In this document: one piece after another, positions 9,239 to 17,838 of the stretch
How the letters are laid out: every line of letters starts with the position of its first letter
Numbering within the stretch: position 1 is the first letter of the stretch
NCBI GenBank assembly: GCA_905181835.1
Contig: CAJIZF010000004.1
Coordinates: 248,001 to 312,000 of the forward strand
Source: an uncultured Flavobacteriaceae bacterium
Lineage (GTDB): Bacteria; Bacteroidota; Bacteroidia; Flavobacteriales; Flavobacteriaceae
DNA: 64,000 nt
Direction of reading: 5' to 3'
Program-made: the position numbers and the translations under genes
Notes under the pieces: generated by a model
Database searches by the model: none
What the model was told of the DNA's origin: nothing
Seen by the model: the letters and a program-made list of their open reading frames with translations, nothing else

Positions 9239-10375
9239 TTAACTATACTTCATTTTACGTAAAATACGAGCGGTCTCTTTATAAGAGGTATAAATACTTC
9301 CGTTCTGTTTTTTTAAAAAAGGTTTGGATTCCATTAATTTATCTTTCGCATCGATAAAATCATTTAAAAAACAAATCAAATAAGTAGCAGGAAGACTTTT
9401 TAAATCCTTTTCTTCGGAAGTATTTAAAGGTATATTTTTTTTTAATTTTTCAATAATTGCATTGTTCGCATTGTAGATATGGTATAGTGTTCGTTTGTTA
9501 AATTGAGGTGGATCAAATAGCATAACAGTGTCCATTTGGTACGATCCGTTTTCATTAAAAGTAATAATAACTTCCTCTAAAGGATAGTATTTGTATTGAT
9601 TGTTTAAGCCTAAATGGACATATTCAATAATTCGAAATTCGTTTTCAGTAAAGCGAATACTCACTTCGTCCAAATTGGAATAAAACAAACGAACCTGTTC
9701 GTTAATCAGTTCGATATCCACCCTAGAGTAATAGGTTTCGTCCTTTACTTTTTTGATAGTTCCCGCCCAGCAAACCACAAATTGTTCTTTAAAAACATGA
9801 TAAAATGAAGGTAGGTCTTTGTGTTTTTGATTGATAAACTCAATAACTCCATCCAAGGTATGCTCAATATTGTTTTTGGCCTTGGTTTCGATGGCTTTTA
9901 CGATTTCTGAATTGACATCTTTAATCTCAATATCAAAATCTTTTGGCATCGAAATACTACCATCTCGCATAAAAATAGAACCTCCCCAATACTTCCAGAT
10001 ATTTTTTCGCAAGGAGGTTATTTTTTGAGTAGGTCGAATGGTTACTAAACCAACTACTTTGTGTTCGGGTAAATTTGGGAAAGGAACATTTTCGTAGGTA
10101 ATAATGGGTGGATTGGTTAAATAAGCATTGATGAGGTTTTGGATTTTACTGTCATCAAAAAAATCGACTCCACTAATTGTATTTGCCTCATCTTCTACAC
10201 CCACTACGATAAAACTATTGCTTTTTGGATTGCTATTACTAAGTGCACAAACGTGCTTTAAAAATTTTGCTTTTCCTTCTTTTGAGCCTAAATTAATTTT
10301 CCGCTTTTTATCATAGAAACTACTTTCATCGTTATGAGCAAGTAAGTTTTTAATTAAAAGCCGTTTATTAATCAT
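9239..10375 (-). CDS. AlbA_2 / Schlafen-type putative DNA-binding protein
   Basis: A 378-residue cytoplasmic protein whose first ~130 residues match the AlbA_2 (Schlafen, formerly 'divergent AAA_4') domain. Signs are the ESSFYDKKRKINL opening, where the usual E of the family is present, the helix with FLKHVCALSNS, and the IVVGVED strand followed by VVGLVTIRP. The remaining ~240 residues contain mixed alpha/beta segments with no motif I recognise. There is no helicase or ATPase motif, so it is not a full Schlafen helicase. In bacteria such domains occur in transcription regulators and in proteins near defence or mobile loci, but here the neighbours are metabolic: a short-chain dehydrogenase starts 3 bases upstream on the same strand. 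The function is unknown. Confidence 0.8.
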   Translation of the reverse strand: MINKRLLIKNLLAHNDESSFYDKKRKINLGSKEGKAKFLKHVCALSNSNPKSNSFIVVGVEDEANTISGVDFFDDSKIQNLINAYLTNPPIITYENVPFPNLPEHKVVGLVTIRPTQKITSLRKNIWKYWGGSIFMRDGSISMPKDFDIEIKDVNSEIVKAIETKAKNNIEHTLDGVIEFINQKHKDLPSFYHVFKEQFVVCWAGTIKKVKDETYYSRVDIELINEQVRLFYSNLDEVSIRFTENEFRIIEYVHLGLNNQYKYYPLEEVIITFNENGSYQMDTVMLFDPPQFNKRTLYHIYNANNAIIEKLKKNIPLNTSEEKDLKSLPATYLICFLNDFIDAKDKLMESKPFLKKQNGSIYTSYKETARILRKMKYS

Positions 10376-10378
10376 TTT

Positions 10379-11140
10379 TTATTTTTTATTGACAATCGTA
10401 CTAGATGCCTGGTCCAAAGCCATTACGGTTAAATCGGCAATATTAACATGAGCGGGTCTGGTCACCGTAAACCAAATTATTTCAGCAATATCTTTTGCTT
10501 GCAATGGCGTAAACCCCTGGTAAATTTTAGTTGCTTTTTGGGTATCGCCTTTAAATCGTACTTCACTAAATTCGGTAGCTACCATCCCTGGATTAATAGC
10601 TCCTACTTTAATTCCTTTTCCGTTTAAATCGATACGCATTCCTTGATTAATTGCGTCCACTGCATATTTACTAGCACAGTAAACATTTCCTTTCGGATAA
10701 ACTTCCTTTCCAGCAGTAGATCCAATATTGATAATATGGCCACTTTGGCTTAGTAACATAGTTGGAAGTACCGCTTTGCTCACATATAGCAATCCTTTGA
10801 CGTTGATGTCGATCATAGCATCCCAATCTTCCAAATTTCCTTCTTGGATGTTATCTAAACCATGAGCATTCCCGGCATTGTTTATTAAAATATCAATAGT
10901 CGAAAAAACTTTTGGAAGGGATTTAATTTTTAAAAACACTTTTTTTTTATCGCGAACATCAAAATTTAACGTGTGGATATTGCAAAATGAGTCCAATTCA
11001 TTTTTTAATGCGTCGAGGCGTTCTTGTCGTCTTCCGCAAAGGATTAAATTAATTCCATTTCTAGCAAATACTTTAGCTGTTGCCATTCCAATTCCAGAGG
11101 AAGCACCCGTAATTAATGCGGTTTTTGTGTACATAATCAT
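10379..11140 (-). CDS. Short-chain dehydrogenase/reductase (YdfG-like)
   Basis: Classical SDR, an NAD(P)-dependent oxidoreductase of 253 residues. Visible motifs are the cofactor-binding TGASSGIG (11-18), NNAG (87-90) and the catalytic triad S141, Y154 and K158 (YCASK). An arginine pair right after the second strand (CGRRQE) suggests preference for NADP. It most resembles the YdfG group, which reduces 3-hydroxy acids such as serine or 3-hydroxypropionate, but substrate cannot be fixed from sequence. An alternative ATG lies two codons in (11134). It ends 3 bases before the AlbA_2-type gene, so the two are probably co-transcribed. Confidence 0.9.
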   Translation of the reverse strand: MIMYTKTALITGASSGIGMATAKVFARNGINLILCGRRQERLDALKNELDSFCNIHTLNFDVRDKKKVFLKIKSLPKVFSTIDILINNAGNAHGLDNIQEGNLEDWDAMIDINVKGLLYVSKAVLPTMLLSQSGHIINIGSTAGKEVYPKGNVYCASKYAVDAINQGMRIDLNGKGIKVGAINPGMVATEFSEVRFKGDTQKATKIYQGFTPLQAKDIAEIIWFTVTRPAHVNIADLTVMALDQASSTIVNKK

Positions 11141-11329
11141 AAAGTTTTCAAAAAGAGGCTTTGTTTTTTAATAAATAACCCGTTATTTATTATAGAAAAG
11201 TACGTATTTAATGCACTTTAACCCTTTAAATTGGGCCGCTAATTTTAACCAATTATTAACAAGGTTTTAAATGTTAATTTTTCAATTTAGCAATCCATAA
11301 AAAAACCTGTTTATTAAATAATACAAGAC

Positions 11330-12334
11330 ATGGAACAAACAGATACTACGCTAGATATTGGCGCTTTAAACGAAAAAATTAAGAACGAGTCAGCCTTCAT
11401 AGATATTCTTTCTATGGAAATGAATAAGGTGATAGTTGGGCAAAAACATATGGTCGAACGTTTACTGATTGGTTTGCTTGGAGGTGGACATATTTTGCTG
11501 GAAGGGGTACCTGGATTGGCAAAAACTTTAGCAATAAACACCCTTGCAAAAGCTGTTCATGGAGATTTTAGCAGAGTTCAGTTTACACCAGATTTACTTC
11601 CTGCCGATGTGGTTGGAACAATGATTTACAATATGAAGGACAATGACTTCAGTATCAAGAAGGGACCTATTTTTGCAAATTTTGTTTTGGCAGACGAAAT
11701 CAATCGTGCCCCCGCGAAAGTTCAATCTGCTCTACTAGAAGCAATGCAAGAAAAGCAAGTGACCATTGGTGATAAAACATTTACTTTAGACAAGCCGTTT
11801 TTAGTTATGGCTACTCAAAATCCAATCGAACAAGAAGGTACGTATCCTTTACCAGAGGCACAAGTGGATCGTTTTATGTTGAAAACAGTGATAAAATATC
11901 CACAGTTAGCTGAAGAACAGTTAATAGTTCGTCAAAACTTAAAAGGAGGTTTTGAAGAAGTAAATCAAGTGGTTTCCTTAGATCAAATATTAAAAGCTCA
12001 AAAGTCGGTTCGTGAAGTGTATATGGACGAAAAAATAGAGAAATATATCTTAGATATTATTTTTGCTACTAGAACTCCAGAAAATTATAATTTAGCAGAT
12101 TTAAACCCTTTAATTAGTTTTGGATCCTCTCCAAGGGGAAGTATTAATCTAGCTATAGCATCTAAATGTTATGCATTTATAAAACGAAGAGGATATGTGA
12201 TTCCAGAAGATGTAAGAGCTGTTGTACACGATGTGCTTCGCCATCGTATCGGCATTACCTATGAAGCAGAAGCGGAAAATATTACTTCAGAAGACATCAT
12301 CAATAAGATTGTAAACGAAATTGAAGTGCCTTAG
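11330..12334 (+). CDS. MoxR family AAA+ ATPase
   Basis: Cytoplasmic AAA+ chaperone-like ATPase of the MoxR family, thought to help assemble or activate the VWA proteins encoded next to it. Over 334 residues one sees Walker A GVPGLAKT (59-66), Walker B VLADE (119-123), sensor 1 in MATQNPIEQEGTYPLPEAQ and arginine-finger region VDRFMLK; the C-terminal lid (AAA_lid_2) ends the protein. It is the first gene of an eight-gene operon ending with batE. The upstream 190 bases are AT-rich and hold the promoter, but no convincing TAnnTTTG was found. Confidence 0.95.
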   Translation: MEQTDTTLDIGALNEKIKNESAFIDILSMEMNKVIVGQKHMVERLLIGLLGGGHILLEGVPGLAKTLAINTLAKAVHGDFSRVQFTPDLLPADVVGTMIYNMKDNDFSIKKGPIFANFVLADEINRAPAKVQSALLEAMQEKQVTIGDKTFTLDKPFLVMATQNPIEQEGTYPLPEAQVDRFMLKTVIKYPQLAEEQLIVRQNLKGGFEEVNQVVSLDQILKAQKSVREVYMDEKIEKYILDIIFATRTPENYNLADLNPLISFGSSPRGSINLAIASKCYAFIKRRGYVIPEDVRAVVHDVLRHRIGITYEAEAENITSEDIINKIVNEIEVP

Positions 12335-12407
12335 AATTTAAATATTGTAGATTCTTAACCCGCCAATATTGAAAAACTTGTTTTAACAAGCATCACATAC
12401 TCAAGAA

Positions 12408-13271
12408 ATGGATACTAAAGAACTCCTTAAAAAAGTACGAAAAATCGAAATCAAAACGCGTCGCCTTAGCGACCACATGTTTGGTGGTGAGTACCATAGT
12501 GCTTTTAAAGGTCGTGGAATGACTTTTAGTGAAGTTCGTCAGTATCAATTTGGTGATGATGTTCGCTCTATCGATTGGAATGTAACGGCTCGTTATAACG
12601 AACCTTATATTAAAGTTTTTGAGGAAGAGCGTGAACTGACGTTGATGTTGATAGTAGACGTTAGTGGTTCTGAAATGTTTGGAACAGATGGTCAATTTAA
12701 AAATGAAATTATTACAGAAATTGCTGCGACTTTGGCGTTTTCAGCTTTACAGAATAATGATAAAATAGGCTTGATTTTATTTTCGGATGAAATCGAGTTA
12801 TTTATTCCACCAAAAAAAGGAAAGTCTCACGTATTACGAATTATTAGAGAATTATTAGAACACAAGCCAAATAGTAAAGAAACAGATATTGCTATGGCTC
12901 TTAAATATTTCTCTAAAATTATCAAGAAAAAAGCCATCGTATTTGTTTTATCAGATTTTATAACGGATGCTTACCGAGAGACTTTAAAAATAGTTGCAGG
13001 CAAACATGATATTACTGGAATTAGAGTTTACGATAAAAATGAAGAACAAATTCCAAATTTAGGAGTGGTTCAAATGGAAGATCAAGAAACTGGAGAGCTA
13101 ATGCTAGTAAATACCTCCTCAAAAGGAGTTCGTGCTCACTATCGCACTTATTATCTAGGTAGGGCAAATTATTTTAAAGAATCGTTTCAGAAAAGTGGTG
13201 CAGGAGCATTGACGTGTAGAGTAGACGAAAGTTATGTGAAAAAAATGTTGGGCTATTTTAAAAACCGATAG
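12408..13271 (+). CDS. DUF58 protein with VWA-like domain
   Basis: A 287-residue cytoplasmic protein of the DUF58 family, always near moxR in Bacteroidota. The diagnostic segment FGDDVRSIDWNVTARYNEPYIK lies at ~48-69 and is followed by a VWA-like metal site, DVSGS at 84-88. The remainder keeps the VWA fold (ALQNNDKIGLILFSDE, then AIVFVLSDFITDAY). The usual view is that it works with the MoxR ATPase upstream and the Bat membrane proteins downstream as a client or adaptor. It lies 73 bases after moxR and 6 bases before the next gene, inside one transcription unit. Confidence 0.93.
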   Translation: MDTKELLKKVRKIEIKTRRLSDHMFGGEYHSAFKGRGMTFSEVRQYQFGDDVRSIDWNVTARYNEPYIKVFEEERELTLMLIVDVSGSEMFGTDGQFKNEIITEIAATLAFSALQNNDKIGLILFSDEIELFIPPKKGKSHVLRIIRELLEHKPNSKETDIAMALKYFSKIIKKKAIVFVLSDFITDAYRETLKIVAGKHDITGIRVYDKNEEQIPNLGVVQMEDQETGELMLVNTSSKGVRAHYRTYYLGRANYFKESFQKSGAGALTCRVDESYVKKMLGYFKNR

Positions 13272-13277
13272 TTATTA

Positions 13278-14942
13278 ATGAAGGAAAGTAAGAAGTATAT
13301 AAAAACAGATTTATATCAAAGTGTTATAAAAAACATCTTGGCTTTGTCTTTATTTATTGTAGGCTCTGTGACTAATGCACAAGTTACTTCTTCTATTGAT
13401 ACAACACAAATAAGAGTTGGAGAAGAAATTATTTATACTATTCAAGTGGAGACCGATTCAACGGGTTTAGTTCTATTCCCAGAGGGACAATCATTCAACC
13501 CTTTAGAAGTTATTGAATCGTACGAGCTAGATACTATAAAAATTCAAGATAGAATTAGGCTGATAAAAAAATACGGATTAACTCAGTTTGATTCTGGTAA
13601 TTATACACTTCCTTCACAAAGAATTATTATTAATAATAATCCTTTTGATACCGATTCAGTTCAAGTCGAAGTAGCCAAAGTAGTTGTGGACACTACCAAA
13701 CAAAAAATGTTTCACATCAAACCTGTTTTTGAAGTGGAAAACCCAGGTTTTGATTTTGATAAATTGTTTCGATGGTTAATTCCAATTTTCCTTCTTACAG
13801 CGATAGGAATATTTTTTTATCTTAAAAGAAGAAAAAAAGAAGTGACCAAACATCAGCTACCTCCATATGAAGAGGCTATACGAGCTCTACAAGAACTGGA
13901 TCATTCGTATTTTTTAGAAAATGATAATTCTAAAAGATATTACTCTTCTTTAACAGAAATCTTAAAAACCTATATAGGAAAAGAAGTAGACGACACTGCT
14001 TTAGAAAGTACTAGTAATGAGTTAATTGAACGATTGATTTTACATAAAGATTCAGGAAATTTCGATTTTGATAAAGCAACAATTAAAAAGATTGATGAAA
14101 TATTAAAGCGCGCCGATTTAATCAAGTTTGCTAAAATGAAAGAACAAGAAGGACAGGCAAAAGTAGACCGTACAGTTGTTGAAGATATTATTAATGAAAC
14201 AAAGGAAATCATTCCTGAGCCTACACAAGAAGAACTGCTTCAAAATCAATTATACCTTGAAAATTTGCGTAAAAAAGAATTGAAAAGGAAACGTTTTAAA
14301 ATTGCTTTAGGAGCAGTCGCAACAGTTCTGGTTTTTGCGGTGATTTACGGAAGTGTCAAAGGGTTTGACGAATTGAAAGACTTAACACTTGGTAACGAAA
14401 TGCGAAGTCTTTCAGAAGGAAGATGGATAAAAAGCGAGTATGGATCACCTTTAATTGTATTAGAAACCCCTCAAGTTTTAATGAGAACCAACGATTCTTT
14501 AGTAACAAAAAGTATAAGTATTAAAAGAAAGAGTTTATTCACTTATGGTGAAATCCAAGAGCCTTTATACATAAAAGTAAGTGCTTTAAAATTTAGTCAA
14601 GAACAAAAAATAGAACTGGAATCTACATTAGACACGGCTCTGGTTTTATTAGAGAAATCAGGTGCAAAAAATCTATTAGTAAAGAGAGACGATTTTGAAA
14701 CTGAAAATGGTATAAAAGGAATAAAAGCTTATGGGGATTTTTATTTACAAACTTCAGAGAACAAAATTTTAAAGAAAAAGAGTACTTATGAGTTACTTTT
14801 GTTTGCACAAGAAAACGGATTGCAAGAAGTTTTAGTCATTTATCAAGATGATGGACGATTTGCTGAAAGTATAAAAGATCGGATTATCAATTCAATTGAG
14901 TTAGAGGTTACTCAGGAAAATAAGAAAAAAAATGAGCAGTAA
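13278..14942 (+). CDS. BatD-like membrane protein of the Bat operon
   Basis: A 554-residue protein with an N-terminal signal peptide (residues ~16-35, ending TNAQ), a periplasmic beta-rich domain, a transmembrane helix at ~164-182 (WLIPIFLLTAIGIFFYL) and a basic cytoplasmic stretch. A long soluble part follows with a second hydrophobic helix near 340-356 (IALGAVATVLVFAVIYG). The N-terminal half resembles a short BatD (SIDTTQIRVGEEIIYTIQ). The last ~190 residues may lie in the periplasm again. Its last 11 bases overlap batA. Other flavobacterial Bat operons have a similar third gene, usually called hypothetical. I infer a structural partner of BatA/BatB. Confidence 0.8.
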   Translation: MKESKKYIKTDLYQSVIKNILALSLFIVGSVTNAQVTSSIDTTQIRVGEEIIYTIQVETDSTGLVLFPEGQSFNPLEVIESYELDTIKIQDRIRLIKKYGLTQFDSGNYTLPSQRIIINNNPFDTDSVQVEVAKVVVDTTKQKMFHIKPVFEVENPGFDFDKLFRWLIPIFLLTAIGIFFYLKRRKKEVTKHQLPPYEEAIRALQELDHSYFLENDNSKRYYSSLTEILKTYIGKEVDDTALESTSNELIERLILHKDSGNFDFDKATIKKIDEILKRADLIKFAKMKEQEGQAKVDRTVVEDIINETKEIIPEPTQEELLQNQLYLENLRKKELKRKRFKIALGAVATVLVFAVIYGSVKGFDELKDLTLGNEMRSLSEGRWIKSEYGSPLIVLETPQVLMRTNDSLVTKSISIKRKSLFTYGEIQEPLYIKVSALKFSQEQKIELESTLDTALVLLEKSGAKNLLVKRDDFETENGIKGIKAYGDFYLQTSENKILKKKSTYELLLFAQENGLQEVLVIYQDDGRFAESIKDRIINSIELEVTQENKKKNEQ

Positions 14943-15936
14943 TTTTGAATTTGTAAACCCAGAATTATTTTGGATACTATTGTTGTTTCCATTTTTATTG
15001 CTTTGGTTTTTTTTAAAAAAAAACCAACAAACTGCGGTATTAAAAATTTCAAGTTTAAAAGGGTTTGACACTTCTAAAAATTGGTTAGCAAAATTGAGGC
15101 CAATATTATTTGTTATTCGGTTAGTTGTTTTGTCTTTAATAATTACCGCTATGGCAAGACCAAGAACTGTAGATGAATCTACCCGTATTAAAACTACTAA
15201 AGGAATTGATATAGTAATCGCAATTGATGTTTCAGCAAGTATGTTAGCAAGAGACTTAAAACCTAACCGATTGGAAGCTCTAAAAAAAGTAGCTTCCAGA
15301 TTTATACAAGCCCGACCAAATGATCGATTAGGATTGGTTGAATATGCAGGTGAAAGTTATACAAAAACACCTCTTACAAGTGATAAAAACATCGTATTAT
15401 CTTCACTTAAAAGTATAAAATACAATACTACAATTACTGGAGGGACAGCTATTGGCATGGGATTGGCTACATCTGTAAATCGATTAAAAGAAAGTAGAGC
15501 CAAAGGGAAAGTGATAATTTTATTAACTGATGGGGTTAATAATTCAGGTTTTATTGATCCAAAAATAGCAAGTGAATTAGCTGTTGAGTTTGGTATAAAA
15601 GTGTATACAATAGGATTAGGATCAAACGGTATGGCTCTTTCACCAATTGGTATTCTACCAAATGGATCTTTTCAGTATGGAAACATTCAAGTCGAAATTG
15701 ATGAAGATCTTTTAAATCAGATCGCCGAGACAACAGGAGGAAAGTACTTTAGGGCAACAAGTAATACTAAGTTAGAAGAAATTTATGCGGAAATAAATAA
15801 ATTGGAAAAAACCGAAATTGAAGAAACCAAATATAAAAGTTATAATGAGTTGTTTAGACCTTTAATTCTAGCCGCATTAGGTTTATTATTGTTTGAGTTA
15901 TTGTTACGATACACCGTATATAAAAGTTTTATTTAA
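14932..15936 (+). CDS. batA: BatA, VWA domain inner-membrane protein
   Basis: A 334-residue membrane protein with two N-terminal helices (~12-28 and ~58-74), a periplasmic or cytoplasmic VWA domain, and a C-terminal helix (~310-328). The metal-ion-dependent adhesion site is complete: DVSAS at 99-103, then TGGTA and LTDGVNN. The family (Bacteroides aerotolerance operon) was linked to oxygen tolerance in B. fragilis, but the molecular job is unsettled. The start overlaps the preceding BatD-like gene by 11 bases and batB follows after 11 bases, so all are expressed together. Confidence 0.93.
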   Translation: MSSNFEFVNPELFWILLLFPFLLLWFFLKKNQQTAVLKISSLKGFDTSKNWLAKLRPILFVIRLVVLSLIITAMARPRTVDESTRIKTTKGIDIVIAIDVSASMLARDLKPNRLEALKKVASRFIQARPNDRLGLVEYAGESYTKTPLTSDKNIVLSSLKSIKYNTTITGGTAIGMGLATSVNRLKESRAKGKVIILLTDGVNNSGFIDPKIASELAVEFGIKVYTIGLGSNGMALSPIGILPNGSFQYGNIQVEIDEDLLNQIAETTGGKYFRATSNTKLEEIYAEINKLEKTEIEETKYKSYNELFRPLILAALGLLLFELLLRYTVYKSFI

Positions 15937-15947
15937 TAAGTTTAAGC

Positions 15948-16982
15948 ATGTATCAATTAGAGAAACCTATATATTTTTATTTACTATCAACCATTCTTGT
16001 GTTTATAGTAATTTTTCTAATGGTTTTTCTATGGAAAAAACACACTCAAAAGAAATTTGCTCATGATATTGCTTTAAAGAAAATTACTCCAGATCGATCT
16101 TTTTTTAAATCTTGGTTTAAATTAATTATACTATTATTAGCCATAACAAGTTTAGTAATAGCATTGGTGAATCCCAAGATTGGAACAAAAATTGAAACTG
16201 TAACACGAGAAGGTGTGGATGTAGTTTTTGCCTTAGACGTTTCTAAAAGTATGTTGGCCGAAGATATTGCCCCAAACCGTATTGATAAATCCAAACAGTT
16301 AATTACACAAATTATCAATAGTTTAGCTGGTGATCGAGTAGGAATAATAGGTTACGCTGGTAGTGCTTTTCCACAAGTGCCTATTACGACTGACTTTTCA
16401 ACAACTAAGTTGTTTTTAAACAGTATGAATACCGATATGGTGTCATCACAAGGAACCGCTATCACGGAAGCTATAAAAATGGCGGGAACATATTATAATA
16501 ATGAAGATCAAGTAAACAAAGTATTATTTATAATATCAGACGGAGAAGATCATGAAGGAAATATTTCTGAAATTGTAAACGAAGCTGCTAATTCTGGTAT
16601 TCGTATATATACTATTGGAGTTGGTACTAAAGCTGGAGGACCTATACCTGTCAAGAAAAACGGCATATTACAATATTATAAAAGAGACCAGAAAAATCAG
16701 CAAGTAATTACAAAACTTGACATTAAAAAATTAACAGATATTGCGACCAAAGGGAATGGAGAATATGTTGACGGAAGTAACACGAGCGAGGTTGTTGAAC
16801 AAGTAACGAAAATTTTAGGCGGAATGAATCAAAAAGAATTTGAATCAAAACAATTTACAGATTTCAAGGATCGGTTTCAATGGTTTTTAGGGTTTTCAAT
16901 TTTCCTATTAGTTTTTGAATTAGTATTATTAGAAAGAAAAACAGCTTGGATTAAAAAATTAAACTTATTTAATGAAGATTAA
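15948..16982 (+). CDS. batB: BatB, VWA domain inner-membrane protein
   Basis: Paralogue of BatA, 344 residues. It has two N-terminal helices (~9-29 and ~57-75), a VWA domain with intact metal site DVSKS at 97-101, TQGTA-like SSQGTAITE and ISDGEDHEG, and a C-terminal helix (~312-328). The VWA motif set suggests it binds a metal-dependent partner, probably BatA or the TPR protein BatC. The final 11 bases overlap the start of batC. The ATG at 15948 gives the usual hydrophobic first helix. Confidence 0.93.
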   Translation: MYQLEKPIYFYLLSTILVFIVIFLMVFLWKKHTQKKFAHDIALKKITPDRSFFKSWFKLIILLLAITSLVIALVNPKIGTKIETVTREGVDVVFALDVSKSMLAEDIAPNRIDKSKQLITQIINSLAGDRVGIIGYAGSAFPQVPITTDFSTTKLFLNSMNTDMVSSQGTAITEAIKMAGTYYNNEDQVNKVLFIISDGEDHEGNISEIVNEAANSGIRIYTIGVGTKAGGPIPVKKNGILQYYKRDQKNQQVITKLDIKKLTDIATKGNGEYVDGSNTSEVVEQVTKILGGMNQKEFESKQFTDFKDRFQWFLGFSIFLLVFELVLLERKTAWIKKLNLFNED

Positions 16983-17838
16983 TTATTTTAAATATAAAAT
17001 GTATATATCAAGGCTTAAAACGCTTTGTGTTTTTTTAGTTTTTAACCTTGGGACTTCTATAATTGCTCAGGAGGCAAATAAAGAAAAACAAAAGGTTTTG
17101 AAGGAATCAAAAGAATTTTTAAGTGAGGCTAGTTATGAAATGGAAAATAATAATTTTTCTTTAGCAGAAGCAGCTTACAGGGAAGCAATTGCAACAAATC
17201 CAGAGGAAGATACTGGTAAGTATAATTTAGGGATAGCTTATTATGATAAAGAAATGAATGATGTTGCTATGTCGCGGTTTAAACAAGCAGCTGCAGTAGC
17301 TGACACAAAGTCTGATAAACATAAAGTTTTTCATAATTTAGGAAATACTTTTATGAATGAGAAACTTTACAAAGAAGCTGTTGAGTCTTATAAAAATGCG
17401 CTACGCAACAATCCAAAAGATGAAGAAACACGTTATAATTATGCCTTAGCAAAAGAGTTGCTCGAGGAGCAAGAGAAAAACGGTGGAGGTGATGACAACA
17501 AAGAGAACCAAGAGGATAAACAGGAGGAAGAAAAGAAAGAGAACCAGGACAATGAGAATAATAAAAAGGATAAAGAAGATGGTGATCAAAAAAACGAACA
17601 AAATAAAGGAGAAGAAGAACAAGATAAAAAAGAAGGTAATGAAAATGAGGATAATGGAAAACCAGAAGAGCCAAAAGATAAAAAGCAACAGCAACCACCA
17701 ACCGAACCAGGAAAGTTATCACCACAACAGGTAAAGAACTTATTAGAAGCAATGAATAATGAAGAAAAAAAGGTTCAAGAAAAGATAAATGCTAAAAAGC
17801 AAAAAGGCACAAAAGTAAAACCTGAAAAAGATTGGTAA
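16972..17838 (+). CDS. batC: BatC, TPR protein with charged low-complexity tail
   Basis: A 288-residue exported protein with an N-terminal signal segment (ending SIIAQ near residue 33), then about three TPR units (~50-160, including YNLGIAYYDKE, FHNLGNTFMNE and YNYALAKEL). After that comes a very hydrophilic stretch, ~165-245, made almost only of E, K, N, D, Q and G, and a basic tail. TPRs suggest a protein-binding scaffold between the VWA partners. A second ATG (17000) would also leave a signal peptide. The start lies inside the end of batB, and the stop overlaps batD as TAATG. The low-complexity part is probably unstructured. Confidence 0.9.
   Translation: MKINYFKYKMYISRLKTLCVFLVFNLGTSIIAQEANKEKQKVLKESKEFLSEASYEMENNNFSLAEAAYREAIATNPEEDTGKYNLGIAYYDKEMNDVAMSRFKQAAAVADTKSDKHKVFHNLGNTFMNEKLYKEAVESYKNALRNNPKDEETRYNYALAKELLEEQEKNGGGDDNKENQEDKQEEEKKENQDNENNKKDKEDGDQKNEQNKGEEEQDKKEGNENEDNGKPEEPKDKKQQQPPTEPGKLSPQQVKNLLEAMNNEEKKVQEKINAKKQKGTKVKPEKDW

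Noticed and set aside
11330-13271. MoxR ATPase and VWA-like protein as a possible defence or ternary phage-resistance system
   Set aside because: The full batA-batE set follows in order, so this is the chromosomal Bat operon and not a defence island.
17351-17752. Long leucine- and phenylalanine-rich open frames opposite batC
   Set aside because: They are the reverse reading of the E/K/N/D-rich batC tail, whose purine bias removes stop codons on the other strand. They have no start signal and no protein-like motif.
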